Positions 27,301 to 35,488 of a DNA stretch of 64,000 nt are shown here, in pieces; positions within the stretch are counted from its first letter, which is position 1, and each line of letters opens with the position of its first letter. The stretch spans positions 1-64,000 of the forward strand of contig NZ_JADYTS010000003.1 in the NCBI RefSeq assembly GCF_021531355.1, in the 5' to 3' direction. Source of the stretch: Leyella stercorea (GTDB taxonomy: Bacteria; Bacteroidota; Bacteroidia; Bacteroidales; Bacteroidaceae). The notes below the pieces were generated by a model. The model did not search any database. It was not told where the DNA came from and worked only from the letters and a program-made list of their open reading frames with translations. Position numbers and translations under genes: made by a program.

Positions 27301-27793
27301 CAAGCAGTCCGCGAGGGGTGGACAGCAGCGAGTACACGTTCTGCAACTGTCGGTTCTCCAGACGTATGTCGTTGGCGGCGAGGCTGCAGCTGTACAGTCC
27401 CGTCGCGCTGCCCATCCATAGGCGTCCTTCGTGCATAGCCACGGCACGAATGTCCTTGGGCGACTGACCGAGGGGTTGCTTGTAGCGTCCGCTTCGTATG
27501 TCGTATACGAGCAGTCCGCGCTCCGTTCCCATATATATGATGTTGTGGCTGACGAGCATCGAGTGTATGCGTGTGGCTATCGTAGTGCCGTTGGCAGAAG
27601 TGTTGTGCGGTATGGTGCGGTAGCCGTCGTACGAGTATAGTCCGCCCTCAGTGCCGAGCCATACCATTCCCTGCTCGTCCTGTGCAATGGAGCACACGGT
27701 CGATGCCTCGGCAATGGATATATTGCTGAAGGTCTGGGCTGAAGTCAGCGCTGAGAGTAGTGTAAGGATAAAGGTAAAAAGTAAATTCTTCAT
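24392..27793 (-). CDS. Hybrid two-component-type PUL regulator, degenerate kinase, no receiver domain
   Basis: 1133 residues. Signal peptide; periplasmic two-component-propeller repeats (about 25-640, units such as MVWLGTEGGLYSYDG and NLWAGTDQGV); Y_Y_Y domain (about 665-735, ending GSYTLEVRQID); one membrane helix (about 745-765); a HisKA/HATPase-like region (about 783-1000); and a C-terminal AraC HTH (about 1022-1133, ending SYFSKVFQKTYGITPNEYS). In the kinase region the H-box reads FFDNLSRQIKQPL, with Arg (about 796) where the phospho-His should be; the N-box Asn, the DTG of G1 and the glycines of G2 are also gone. No receiver domain lies between it and the HTH. It therefore probably senses a galactan oligosaccharide and signals by conformation, not phosphorylation. 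It is divergent from susC across 337 bp. Confidence 0.88.
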   Translation of the reverse strand: MKNLLFTFILTLLSALTSAQTFSNISIAEASTVCSIAQDEQGMVWLGTEGGLYSYDGYRTIPHNTSANGTTIATRIHSMLVSHNIIYMGTERGLLVYDIRSGRYKQPLGQSPKDIRAVAMHEGRLWMGSATGLYSCSLAANDIRLENRQLQNVYSLLSTPRGLLVGTLGGLALRLPNGSVRRISIGNSPQPLVNALAPDRGTNDVWIGTEGALFRYDWHTLQPVAPLTGNSIKSLALHGDNIYAGTDNGMFIYNKVTNAVRHALHDSRSARSIANNIVWAVFSDRWGNLWAGTDQGVSHIQQRPFYTYTPLSDITRTGDGNCLHLIFRSTDNMLWLGGTNGLIGYSARHGFLPDAGADMAWYRQTSTTHYMSHNRVRRVYSDREGRVLVCTDHGLNIYNPQTRQMRNVVVVDHSRRYSTAWAYDVVDDGMGRYWICSYMGGVFVVAKQKLLNATDGVVVADRHLLSQLQGIHVWQLVRDGRGRIWARMYDRGLDRIDPKTMRVEHVVGKDRIINDLAADREGNLWAAMDGEIRRFGISAGADRSFSIAGYGDEASAMLCQVEGDMWAVMGNDCCILRADGTSLRFAVPGFRPLAICYDRVSGSVLLGGNDAVVSIPTARMNEKRQHSHMFMSGMMVDGKSFVPEEGSTAYLSAVTLASTQNNVTFQLSDLPFSGQQPCVYAYRLKGIDRTWQYMHGERHEISYNALPPGSYTLEVRQIDALGEASDDVLSYGVTILPPWYWSLWAKIVYLLVIAALLVWIMNFYMMRRRLHEERAAKERIMQESAARSQFFDNLSRQIKQPLGSLFGSVLDMLHAEKDTSGVRRLEQMRHDVVDMNMLVYKALDVQQSKTDSDYTPKTTLDIVDFCRRAADDARSRYGKAVEIDYRTDVPTAYVCVDVVRLQPVLAELIDFAVNNRTDDEPLHLTLTADDKRVKLNVSIPGMTIHQTDIPFVFNRYYSVADNSKPDSTNTLALVREFAEQQGALTAVESTDNLTVVTIGFAPAQTASTSTQHAGSDTATPKDIDIDTADARLLAKITDTVEAHIADSDFNVTRLQELLGLGSKLLYRKVKQMTGKTPVEFIRHIRMQRAAIMLREGRFSVSEVMYMVGFSNSSYFSKVFQKTYGITPNEYSRG

Positions 27794-28130
27794 TCCAACG
27801 TTAGTGGATTATGGTGTATTTTTTATGTTTTTGTTTCACGGCGTTAAATTACAAAAAAAATGTCAGACACGGAAGACATTTCGGTCTTTTGCTCTTTACA
27901 TTTTTGCCAAACCCTTTGTTTATGGGCGTTTGCGGGCGTTTTTGTCTGTTTTGTTTTGTCTTTTGTCCAATATGTAATGCGGTGTTTTTATCAACTGTCG
28001 TAATTTTGCAACCGACGAAAAACCTATCCGTTTCAAATCTTCAAGTGAATAAGTGAAAAGGGAAAAGTGAAAAATTCTCTACCGTAAGGAATTAAAATTT
28101 AAAACCATAATTTACCTAAACGTTTTCAAC
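27794..28130. promoter_or_regulatory. Divergent control region between the PUL regulator and susC
   Basis: It contains two nearby GGGCGTTT units (about 27923-27940), a plus-strand -7 box TAATTTTG at 28001-28008 without a good -33 box, as expected for an activator-dependent promoter, and a heptamer run (28042-28077) in the susC leader. AraC-type binding sites for the regulator are likely here but cannot be pinned down. Confidence 0.5.
28042..28077. repeat. AAGTGAA-type heptamer run in the susC leader
   Basis: AAGTGAA TAAGTGA AAAGGGA AAAGTGA AAA units between the promoter and susC. Confidence 0.6.
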
Positions 28131-31109
28131 ATGAACCAAACAAAAGGAAACAAATGTAGCCGTTTCTTTGCGTTGCTTCTGGCCGGTGTTCTCTCGGTAG
28201 CATCGCTTTCGGCGCAGGCGCAGAACCGCACCATCAAAGGATGCATCACCGACGCCAATAACAAAGAACCGCTTATGGGCGCCACCATCACATTGGACGG
28301 AGGCAAAACGGGTGCCGTGACCGATCTCGACGGCAACTACACTCTCGTCGTTCCGGCAGGAACCAAGCAAATCACAGTATCTTATATTGGTTATATAGCC
28401 AAAACCGTGCAGCTCAACGGCGACGTAATCAACATCACACTCGACTCCAACGACCGTCAGTTGGGCGAGGTTGTGGTGGTGGGTTATGGTACCGCACGCA
28501 AGAGCGATCTTACGGGTTCGGTGGCAACTGTCAGTGCCAAGGACTTCAACAAGGGCTCTATTTCGTCGCCTGAGCAGCTCATCAATGGCAAGGTTTCGGG
28601 TGTTCAGATCATGTCGAACTCCGGTTCGGCATCGGCAGGTAGCACTATTCGCGTACGTGGTGGTGCTTCATTGAACGCTTCTAACGACCCGCTTATCGTG
28701 CTCGACGGTGTGCCTTTGGAGCATGGCGGAATCTCGGGCAATAGCGACAACTTCCTCAGCATGATCAATCCGGCCGACATCGAGAGCATGACTGTGCTGA
28801 AGGATGCTTCGTCGACAGCCATCTATGGTTCGCGTGCGTCGAACGGTGTAATAATCATCACCACAAAGAAGGGACAGCAGGGAGGCGTGAAGGTCAACTT
28901 CAACACTACCAATAGCATCCAGACTCGCGCCCAGATGGTGGAAATGCTGAGCCGCGACCAATTTGTGAACGTTATCAACCAATATGGCACCGACAACCAG
29001 AAGTCGCTCTTGGGCGATGCCAATACCGACTGGAACGACGAGGTTTATCGCACTGCTTTCGGCACCGACAACAACTTGAGCGTCAGCGGTAGCATGGGCA
29101 AGTGGCTGCCGTTCCGCGTGTCGGTGGGCTATTTCAACCAGAGCGGATTGGTACGCAAGGACAATGTGGAGCGCTGGACGGGCAACGTTGTGCTCACCCC
29201 AAGCTTCTTCCAGGATCACCTGAAGCTGACCATCAACGCCAAGGGAACGCTCAACAACAACTCGTTTAATAATGGCGGAGCCGTCTGGGCAGCCGCAACA
29301 TTCAACCCCACCATACCCGTTTATTCTGGCAATAATAGCTACGGCGGATTCAACGAGGCTCTCGATGCCGACGGTTATCCCGTGAATGCTGGTGTGAGAA
29401 ACCCTCGCGGACTGGTTGACCTATATGATTCGAAGAGCAAGGTGAGCCGCTTCATCGGTTCGATGGACGTAGACTATAAGGTTCACTTCCTGCCCGAACT
29501 CAAGTTCCACGCCACTGTCGGAGCCGACTATGCCAAGGGCGACGGCACCATCTATGTGCCGGGATATGCAGCCCAGGCATTCAACAAGGACGAGTCGTTG
29601 AGCGGTAGCGACTACAAGTATGGTCCGCAGAAGAACGAGAACCGTCTGCTCACTCTCTATGCCAACTACGCCAAGTACTTCGACGAGCTTAAGAGCAACG
29701 TAGACCTCACCGCCGGTTACGACTATCAGTACTGGAAGAGCACCACACCTCTTTATTATACCAAGAGTGGAGCAGGCACAACGCTGTCTACAGTGAAGGC
29801 TTCCGACTATCGCCACGTGATGCTGTCGTACTACGGTCGTCTGAACTATTCGTTCGACGGTAAGTATCTCCTTACAGCTACTGTTCGTCGCGACGCTTCT
29901 TCACGATTCTCTAAGGACACCCGTTGGGGTACCTTCCCGTCAGTAGCATTGGGCTGGACATTGACCGAGGAGCCGTGGCTGAAGGACAACAAGGTGCTCT
30001 CCAACCTCAAGCTCCGCGCCTCGTACGGTGTTACGGGCCAGCAGGAAGGCATCGGCAACTACAACTATCTGCCCGTCTACACTTCGAGTGTGACTGGTGC
30101 CGAGGCGCTCATCAACGGACAGTACATCAAAACTTATCGCCCGGAGGCATACGTAGAGAATCTGAAATGGGAGACAACATCATCTTGGAACTTCGGTGTT
30201 GACTTCGGATTCCTCAAGGGAAGACTCACTGGAGCTGTCGATTTCTATACACGTAAGACAAAGGACCTGCTCGCTTCGGTACCGACAGCAGCCGGCACCA
30301 ACTTCTCGAAGACAATCCTCACCAATGTGGGCAATGTGGACAGCAAGGGTGTTGAGGTTTCGCTCAACGCTACACCTATCCAGACTAAGGACTGGGAGTG
30401 GAACCTGAGCTACAACTTCACATGGCAGAACATGAAGGTGAAGAACCTCTCGCTCACCAAGGGTGGCAACCAGACCAATGTCAAGGTGGGCCCGTCGATC
30501 GATGCTTATCAGTTCCAGGTACTCACTGAGGGCTACGAACCGTACATGTTCTATGTATATCATCAGCTCTACAACCGCGAGACGGGCAAGCCAATCGAAG
30601 GCGCTTATGCCGACCTTAACAAGGATGGCGAGATAAACGAAGCCGACCTCTACCGCTATCATTCGCCCGCTCCTAAATATATTATGGGTCTCAGCACTTC
30701 GCTCCGCTACAAACAGCTTACGCTGGGCATGAGCTTCCGCGCCAACATCGGCAACTACGTATATAACGGAATGGCTATGAACGCTGGCGCATGGGAGACC
30801 GTGAGCTACAACAACTCACAGCTCAACAACCTCAACGCAAGCTTCCTGAAGACCGGATTCAAGACCCGCCAGTATCTGTCGGACTACTATGTGGAGAACG
30901 CTTCGTTCCTTAAACTCGACAATCTCAGCCTCAGCTACAACGTGGGCAAGATAAGCAAGTGGGCATCGCTCACCGTGTCGGCTATGGTTCAGAATGTGTT
31001 CACAATCACGGGATACTCGGGAGCCGACCCTGAGGTGCCCAACGGAATGGACAACTCGTTCTACCCACGTCCACGCACTTACTCACTCAGCCTCGGACTG
31101 CAGTTCTAA
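28131..31109 (+). CDS. SusC/RagA-family TonB-linked outer-membrane transporter
   Basis: 992 residues. The signal peptide ends near SAQAQN (about 32). A carboxypeptidase-regulatory-like domain (about 34-112: TIKGCITDANNKEPLMGATI) is followed by the plug (about 120-235, with GEVVVVGYGTARKSDLTGSV and IRVRGGASLNASNDPLIVLDGVPL), where ASSTAIYGSRASNGVIIITTK marks the plug end, then a long barrel ending SLSLGLQF. It imports oligosaccharides across the outer membrane with the SusD protein encoded next. Position in the PUL and the GH53/GH2 enzymes point to beta-1,4-galactan fragments as cargo. Confidence 0.95.
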   Translation: MNQTKGNKCSRFFALLLAGVLSVASLSAQAQNRTIKGCITDANNKEPLMGATITLDGGKTGAVTDLDGNYTLVVPAGTKQITVSYIGYIAKTVQLNGDVINITLDSNDRQLGEVVVVGYGTARKSDLTGSVATVSAKDFNKGSISSPEQLINGKVSGVQIMSNSGSASAGSTIRVRGGASLNASNDPLIVLDGVPLEHGGISGNSDNFLSMINPADIESMTVLKDASSTAIYGSRASNGVIIITTKKGQQGGVKVNFNTTNSIQTRAQMVEMLSRDQFVNVINQYGTDNQKSLLGDANTDWNDEVYRTAFGTDNNLSVSGSMGKWLPFRVSVGYFNQSGLVRKDNVERWTGNVVLTPSFFQDHLKLTINAKGTLNNNSFNNGGAVWAAATFNPTIPVYSGNNSYGGFNEALDADGYPVNAGVRNPRGLVDLYDSKSKVSRFIGSMDVDYKVHFLPELKFHATVGADYAKGDGTIYVPGYAAQAFNKDESLSGSDYKYGPQKNENRLLTLYANYAKYFDELKSNVDLTAGYDYQYWKSTTPLYYTKSGAGTTLSTVKASDYRHVMLSYYGRLNYSFDGKYLLTATVRRDASSRFSKDTRWGTFPSVALGWTLTEEPWLKDNKVLSNLKLRASYGVTGQQEGIGNYNYLPVYTSSVTGAEALINGQYIKTYRPEAYVENLKWETTSSWNFGVDFGFLKGRLTGAVDFYTRKTKDLLASVPTAAGTNFSKTILTNVGNVDSKGVEVSLNATPIQTKDWEWNLSYNFTWQNMKVKNLSLTKGGNQTNVKVGPSIDAYQFQVLTEGYEPYMFYVYHQLYNRETGKPIEGAYADLNKDGEINEADLYRYHSPAPKYIMGLSTSLRYKQLTLGMSFRANIGNYVYNGMAMNAGAWETVSYNNSQLNNLNASFLKTGFKTRQYLSDYYVENASFLKLDNLSLSYNVGKISKWASLTVSAMVQNVFTITGYSGADPEVPNGMDNSFYPRPRTYSLSLGLQF

Positions 31110-31110
31110 G

Positions 31111-31142
31111 GGAAGAGTGAAGAATTAAGAGTGAAGAATCCT
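31111..31142. repeat. GAAGAGT/GAAGAAT heptamer run between susC and susD
   Basis: GAAGAGT GAAGAAT TAAGAGT GAAGAAT then CCTAA, directly after the susC stop. A matching run ending GAAGAATCCTA is found after susD. Confidence 0.7.
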
Positions 31143-31172
31143 AATGCTTTAAATACTAAAAAGAAAACTATA

Positions 31173-32834
31173 ATGAAACTAAAGAATATATTATACGGCG
31201 TGATGATGGGAACTGCGGTGCTGACCGGCACTACAAGTTGTGTTTCCGATCTCGACCAATATCCTAAGACGGAAACCACCTCGAAGGATGTCTATACTTC
31301 ACTGGCCAACTACGAAGCGGTGCTTGGCAAGATATACGCTTCAATGGTAACGAGCGGTCAAGGCAAAGGCGGCGACAACAAAGACATGGAGTCTGTACTG
31401 AACGCTGGCAACGGTTTCGACTATATGCGTATGTTTATCAATCTGCAGGAGTGCGGAACCGATGAGTTTGCCTCTACCTGGCTCACTGGCGAGCAGACCA
31501 CCGGACTGAGTTATCTCTCATGGGATGCCAACGACGCTTGGGTGTCTGACATGTACTATCGTATATATTACAACATCGCACTCTGCAACGAATTCCTGCG
31601 CAATGCCAACAGCGCCAACTTCTCGGGTGCTGACGCTGAGAAGATGAAGGTGTATAAGGCTGAGGCACGTTTTATGCGCGCACTGTTCTACTATCACGCC
31701 CTCGACTTCTTCCGCAACATCCCTATGGTGACCGAGAACGACCCCGTGGGCAGCTATATTCCTCCACGCTACACCGCACAGCAGACCTTCGACTATATCG
31801 AAAGCGAACTGAAGGACTGCGTAGGCGACATGCTTCCTGCCTCTACATGTCCTTATGGCCAGGCTTCGCAGGGCGCTGCCTACACTCTGCTTGCCAAGCT
31901 CTACCTCAACAGCGAGACCTATACTGGCGTGGCTAAGTATGCCGAGTGTAAGGAGGCTTGCGAGAAGGTGATGAACATGGGCTACTCGCTTGAGTCGGAC
32001 TATAGCAAACTGTTCAATGCCGACAACCATAAGCGCACCAACGAGATTATCTTCGCTCTGCCCGTAAGCGCTGAGCATACTGTGAGCTGGGGTGCTTCTA
32101 CCTACTTGGTTTGCGGACAGCTGAGCATGTCGAATGCCAATCAGAATGTTGCTGACTTCGGCGCTACAAATGGCTGGAGTTCGTTCCGTCTGCGTCCGGA
32201 GTTTGTCGACAAGTTCACACAGACCGACATCGACGGCAATGGTGACAAGCGCTGCAAGTTCTTCACCAACGGACAGAGCAAGGACATAACAAGCATGACC
32301 GACGAAAACGCTGGCTATCTCTCGGAGAAGTGGAGCAATGTGAAGGACGACGGCACAACAGCTTCTAATTCATCCAACGACGGTGTGGAGACCGACTTTC
32401 CGCTCTTCCGCCTTGCCGATGTGTACTTGATGTATGCCGAGTGCGTGGTTCGCACAGGTGGCGACTGGGACAACTGGGCTGGCGGTACTGATGCTACCGA
32501 CCCTACGGTGATTGCTTCGCGCAAGCAGGGCGCTATCTACTGGATAAACCAGCTGCGTGAGCGTGCCGGCAATACGGATGTATGGGCTAACAACTTCGAC
32601 AACAACGACGCTCTTCTACAATTCATACTCGACGAACGTGCCCGCGAGCTGTATCATGAGGGCTACCGCCGCACTGACTTGGTTCGCTTCGGCGAGTTCA
32701 CTACGAGCAAGTACGTATGGCAGTGGAAGGGTGGCAGCCACGACGGTCAGGCTGTAGATAGCAAGTACAACATCTATCCTATACCTAACACCGAGCTTAC
32801 TGCCAACCCCAATCTTCATAATGAAGGATACTAA
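31173..32834 (+). CDS. SusD/RagB-family surface glycan-binding lipoprotein
   Basis: About 553 residues. The ATG at 31173 is chosen because it puts the signal peptide and lipobox (LTGTTSCVSD) at the N-terminus; the frame opens earlier at 31131 inside the heptamer run. SusD features: TTSKDVYTSLANYEAVLGKIYASM near the start, a TPR-like core (KAEARFMRALFYYHALDFF, GAAYTLLAKLYLN), and the tail DERARELYHEGYRRTDLVRFG plus IYPIPNTELTANPNL. It should form the lid of the SusC channel and capture galactan oligomers. Confidence 0.95.
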   Translation: MKLKNILYGVMMGTAVLTGTTSCVSDLDQYPKTETTSKDVYTSLANYEAVLGKIYASMVTSGQGKGGDNKDMESVLNAGNGFDYMRMFINLQECGTDEFASTWLTGEQTTGLSYLSWDANDAWVSDMYYRIYYNIALCNEFLRNANSANFSGADAEKMKVYKAEARFMRALFYYHALDFFRNIPMVTENDPVGSYIPPRYTAQQTFDYIESELKDCVGDMLPASTCPYGQASQGAAYTLLAKLYLNSETYTGVAKYAECKEACEKVMNMGYSLESDYSKLFNADNHKRTNEIIFALPVSAEHTVSWGASTYLVCGQLSMSNANQNVADFGATNGWSSFRLRPEFVDKFTQTDIDGNGDKRCKFFTNGQSKDITSMTDENAGYLSEKWSNVKDDGTTASNSSNDGVETDFPLFRLADVYLMYAECVVRTGGDWDNWAGGTDATDPTVIASRKQGAIYWINQLRERAGNTDVWANNFDNNDALLQFILDERARELYHEGYRRTDLVRFGEFTTSKYVWQWKGGSHDGQAVDSKYNIYPIPNTELTANPNLHNEGY

Positions 32835-32871
32835 AAAGGGAAAAGTGAAGAGTGAAAAGTGAAGAATCCTA
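32834..32871. repeat. GTGAAGA/GTGAAAA heptamer run after susD
   Basis: GGGAAAA GTGAAGA GTGAAAA GTGAAGA then ATCCTA. Its end GAAGAATCCTA equals that of the run after susC. Confidence 0.7.
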
Positions 32872-32919
32872 TAGTTTTATAGATTAATTACTAATCATAA
32901 AGTTCAATTTACATAAAAC

Positions 32920-34305
32920 ATGAAAAAGATATTTGGAAACTTGATTATGCTTCTCTGCGCACTCATCGCCTTGGTGAGTTGCGACGAGAGTGGCGACAAG
33001 ATATACTTGGATGGCTTCAAGGCATCCAATTTGATGGCATCGGCATCGGACGTTAAGCTGTCGGTCGACAACAGCAAGGACATCGTGCTGTCGATGGCTT
33101 GGCAAAACCCTACATTGCTTTCGAGCGACGACACTAAGCCGGCAGGCAACGGCACGCTGCTCACTTATCTCCAGGCTTCAGCCTCAGAGGACTTCGAGAC
33201 GGTGAAAGAGTATACCGTCAGCAATCTGTCGAAGGCTTTCGTGGGCACCGACCTCAATGCTGTGGCAAAGGATTTGGGATTGACTCCAGGCGAGAGCGCA
33301 CCTCTTTATTTCCGCATCAAGAGTCAGATGGGCGCCAATATGGATGCTGCCTACAGCAACGTATGTCAGGTTAATGTGACACCGTATCTCATCGACATGA
33401 GCTACATAAACATTCTGGACAAGGATAAGGACAATGTGCTGACCCATCTCTACTCGCCCGCATCTGACGGAATATACACCGGTTATATGAACGCATCGGC
33501 ATGGTTCAACTTCTATGGTAAAGAGAACGATGGAACCGTATGGGGCAACTCGGCTACAGACGGCACCTTCGCCATCGACAACACCGAGAGCGCATGGAAC
33601 TTCTGGTTCCCCGGTGTTGCTGGCATCTACTACACCGTGATCGACACAAAGGCTAAGGAATGGAAGGCAACTCTCTTGAAAACAGTGAAGCTGAACGGTG
33701 AGGACATGACTTACGATGCTCCTAACTATGCTTGGGTGAAGGTTGTAACGACAACTGCCGACAACTCGCCTATCACCATTGCTGCTACGGGTGCCGAATA
33801 CAGCAAAGCTACCGACACCGATGATGCCGCTGCTGTAGCCAAGACATTGAACTACACTCTCGCCGATGGCAAGATGACCGATTCGGATGCTGCGGGTAGT
33901 GTGAACATCAGTAAGGCTGGCACATACACCATCACCGTTAAGGTGGGCGAGAAGAGCGAATTGACTTACTCAATAGAGTCTGGCGACAACTCAACTCCAG
34001 AACCAGAGGCAAGCAACACGCTCTGCATGTTCACAAAAGACGGCAGCTCACTCCTTGCCGTTATGACCAAGGTGAGCGACGGTGTCTATACCTGCAAATA
34101 CAAACCGAGCGCTTGGGAGAACTTCCGCTTTATCTTTGTAGGCGACGGAAAGGACGATAAGCAGACATGGTATGGTGCCGATGGCGAGCAGTTCAAGCTG
34201 ACTTCGGACGGCACAGCTTGGGATATTTGGTTCGGTGAAGAGAATGGCGAGACAGAGTTTACAGTCACTGCCGACCTCAACACCATGACTTGGAAATACG
34301 AATAA
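32920..34305 (+). CDS. SusE/F-like surface glycan-binding lipoprotein
   Basis: 461 residues with a lipobox (LVSCDES). An N-terminal SusE-like module (about 25-145: SDVKLSVDNSKDIVLSMAWQNP and LYFRIKSQMGANMDAAYSN) is followed by at least two further beta modules with aromatic surface patches (SAWFNFYGKEN, ESAWNFWFPGV, SAWENFRFIFVG, TAWDIWFGEE). The position between SusD and GH53 corresponds to the surface glycan-binding protein of galactan PULs. It should hold the polysaccharide at the cell surface. Exact ligand specificity is inference. Confidence 0.85.
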   Translation: MKKIFGNLIMLLCALIALVSCDESGDKIYLDGFKASNLMASASDVKLSVDNSKDIVLSMAWQNPTLLSSDDTKPAGNGTLLTYLQASASEDFETVKEYTVSNLSKAFVGTDLNAVAKDLGLTPGESAPLYFRIKSQMGANMDAAYSNVCQVNVTPYLIDMSYINILDKDKDNVLTHLYSPASDGIYTGYMNASAWFNFYGKENDGTVWGNSATDGTFAIDNTESAWNFWFPGVAGIYYTVIDTKAKEWKATLLKTVKLNGEDMTYDAPNYAWVKVVTTTADNSPITIAATGAEYSKATDTDDAAAVAKTLNYTLADGKMTDSDAAGSVNISKAGTYTITVKVGEKSELTYSIESGDNSTPEPEASNTLCMFTKDGSSLLAVMTKVSDGVYTCKYKPSAWENFRFIFVGDGKDDKQTWYGADGEQFKLTSDGTAWDIWFGEENGETEFTVTADLNTMTWKYE

Positions 34306-34325
34306 CTAATAAACGACAAATAGCA

Positions 34326-35375
34326 ATGAAGAATATTATAGGAAAGACATTATTGCTGGCATCAGCTTTGCTGTTCTCTATAACAGGCACAAGTTGCAGC
34401 AACGACGACAATGCTACTCCCGAGAAGGAGAAAACATACGACATGAGCGGCTTCGCTAAGGGTGCCGACGTGAGTTGGCTGACCGAGATGGAGCAGAACG
34501 GAAAGAAGTTTTACGATGCCAACGGAAAGGCAACGGAGTGTATGGCGCTACTTCGCGACCTCGGAACCAACTCTGTACGTCTGCGTGTATGGGTGAACCC
34601 TGACGGCGGATGGAACGCCAAGGACGACGTTCTGACCAAAGCTTGGCGCGCAAAGAACCTCGGCATGCGCCTGATGATTGATTTCCACTACTCTGATTCG
34701 TGGGCTGATCCGGGCAAACAGAACATCCCTGCCGCATGGAACGACTTCAAGGACGACCTCGACAAGATGAAGGCTGCCGTGGCAGCACATACAACCGACG
34801 TGCTGAAGACTCTTAAGGACAACGGCATCGACGTGGAGTGGATACAGATAGGCAACGAGACACGTGTGGGCATGCTTTGGCCGCTCGGCCTTGTAAGCAA
34901 CAACAACTTTGCCAACTATGCTGCTCTCAACAATGCTGGATACGATGCTGCCAAGTCGGTTTATCCCGATGCACAGTGCATCATCCACATCGACCGCGGC
35001 AACGAGATTGGCGGATTCACATGGATGTTTGACGGGCTGAAGTCTGCCGGTGCCAAGTGGGACGTTATCGGAATGTCGCTCTATCCCGAAGACGACAACT
35101 GGCAGACCGCCACCGATGACTGTCTCGCCAACATCTCAACCCTCGCCACACGCTACAACTGCAAGGTTATGGTCAGCGAGATTGGTATGCCGTGGGATTC
35201 GGAGAATGCCGCTGCCATGATGAAGAAGATGGTGGACGGCTGCAAGGCAAAGCCTGAATGCCTTGGAATTTTCTACTGGGAACCCGAATGCTACGGCGGC
35301 TGGAACGGATACAATAAGGGAGCGTTCGACTCTAACGGCAAACCGACTGATGCGCTGAAGGCTTTCGCGAATTGA
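34326..35375 (+). CDS. GH53 endo-beta-1,4-galactanase, lipoprotein
   Basis: About 349 residues from the ATG at 34326, which places the lipobox (ITGTSC24) at the signal peptide end; an in-frame ATG at 34290 lies inside the previous gene. GH53 motifs: ADVSWLTEMEQNG, LRVWVNP, LMIDFHYSDSWADPGKQ, acid/base E178 in IGNETR, nucleophile E285 in MVSEIGMPW, and GIFYWEPECYGGWN. It cuts beta-1,4-galactan side chains of pectin, probably on the cell surface. It starts 20 bp after the SusE-like gene. Confidence 0.93.
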   Translation: MKNIIGKTLLLASALLFSITGTSCSNDDNATPEKEKTYDMSGFAKGADVSWLTEMEQNGKKFYDANGKATECMALLRDLGTNSVRLRVWVNPDGGWNAKDDVLTKAWRAKNLGMRLMIDFHYSDSWADPGKQNIPAAWNDFKDDLDKMKAAVAAHTTDVLKTLKDNGIDVEWIQIGNETRVGMLWPLGLVSNNNFANYAALNNAGYDAAKSVYPDAQCIIHIDRGNEIGGFTWMFDGLKSAGAKWDVIGMSLYPEDDNWQTATDDCLANISTLATRYNCKVMVSEIGMPWDSENAAAMMKKMVDGCKAKPECLGIFYWEPECYGGWNGYNKGAFDSNGKPTDALKAFAN

Positions 35376-35405
35376 GAGTTCAGAATTGAGAGTTCAGAAT
35401 TATGA
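35374..35405. repeat. Heptamer run plus ATGATTA between GH53 and GH2 genes
   Basis: GAGAGTTCAGAATT twice, then ATGATTAGC. The tail resembles the ATGATTACC next to the heptamers at 44226 and 63750, so it may be half of that element. Confidence 0.6.
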
Positions 35406-35488
35406 TTAGCATTTGTGAATGACTGAATATACGTTGTTAACGAATATAATCGATACTCAATATATAATCAACATTTAATATATAATCA

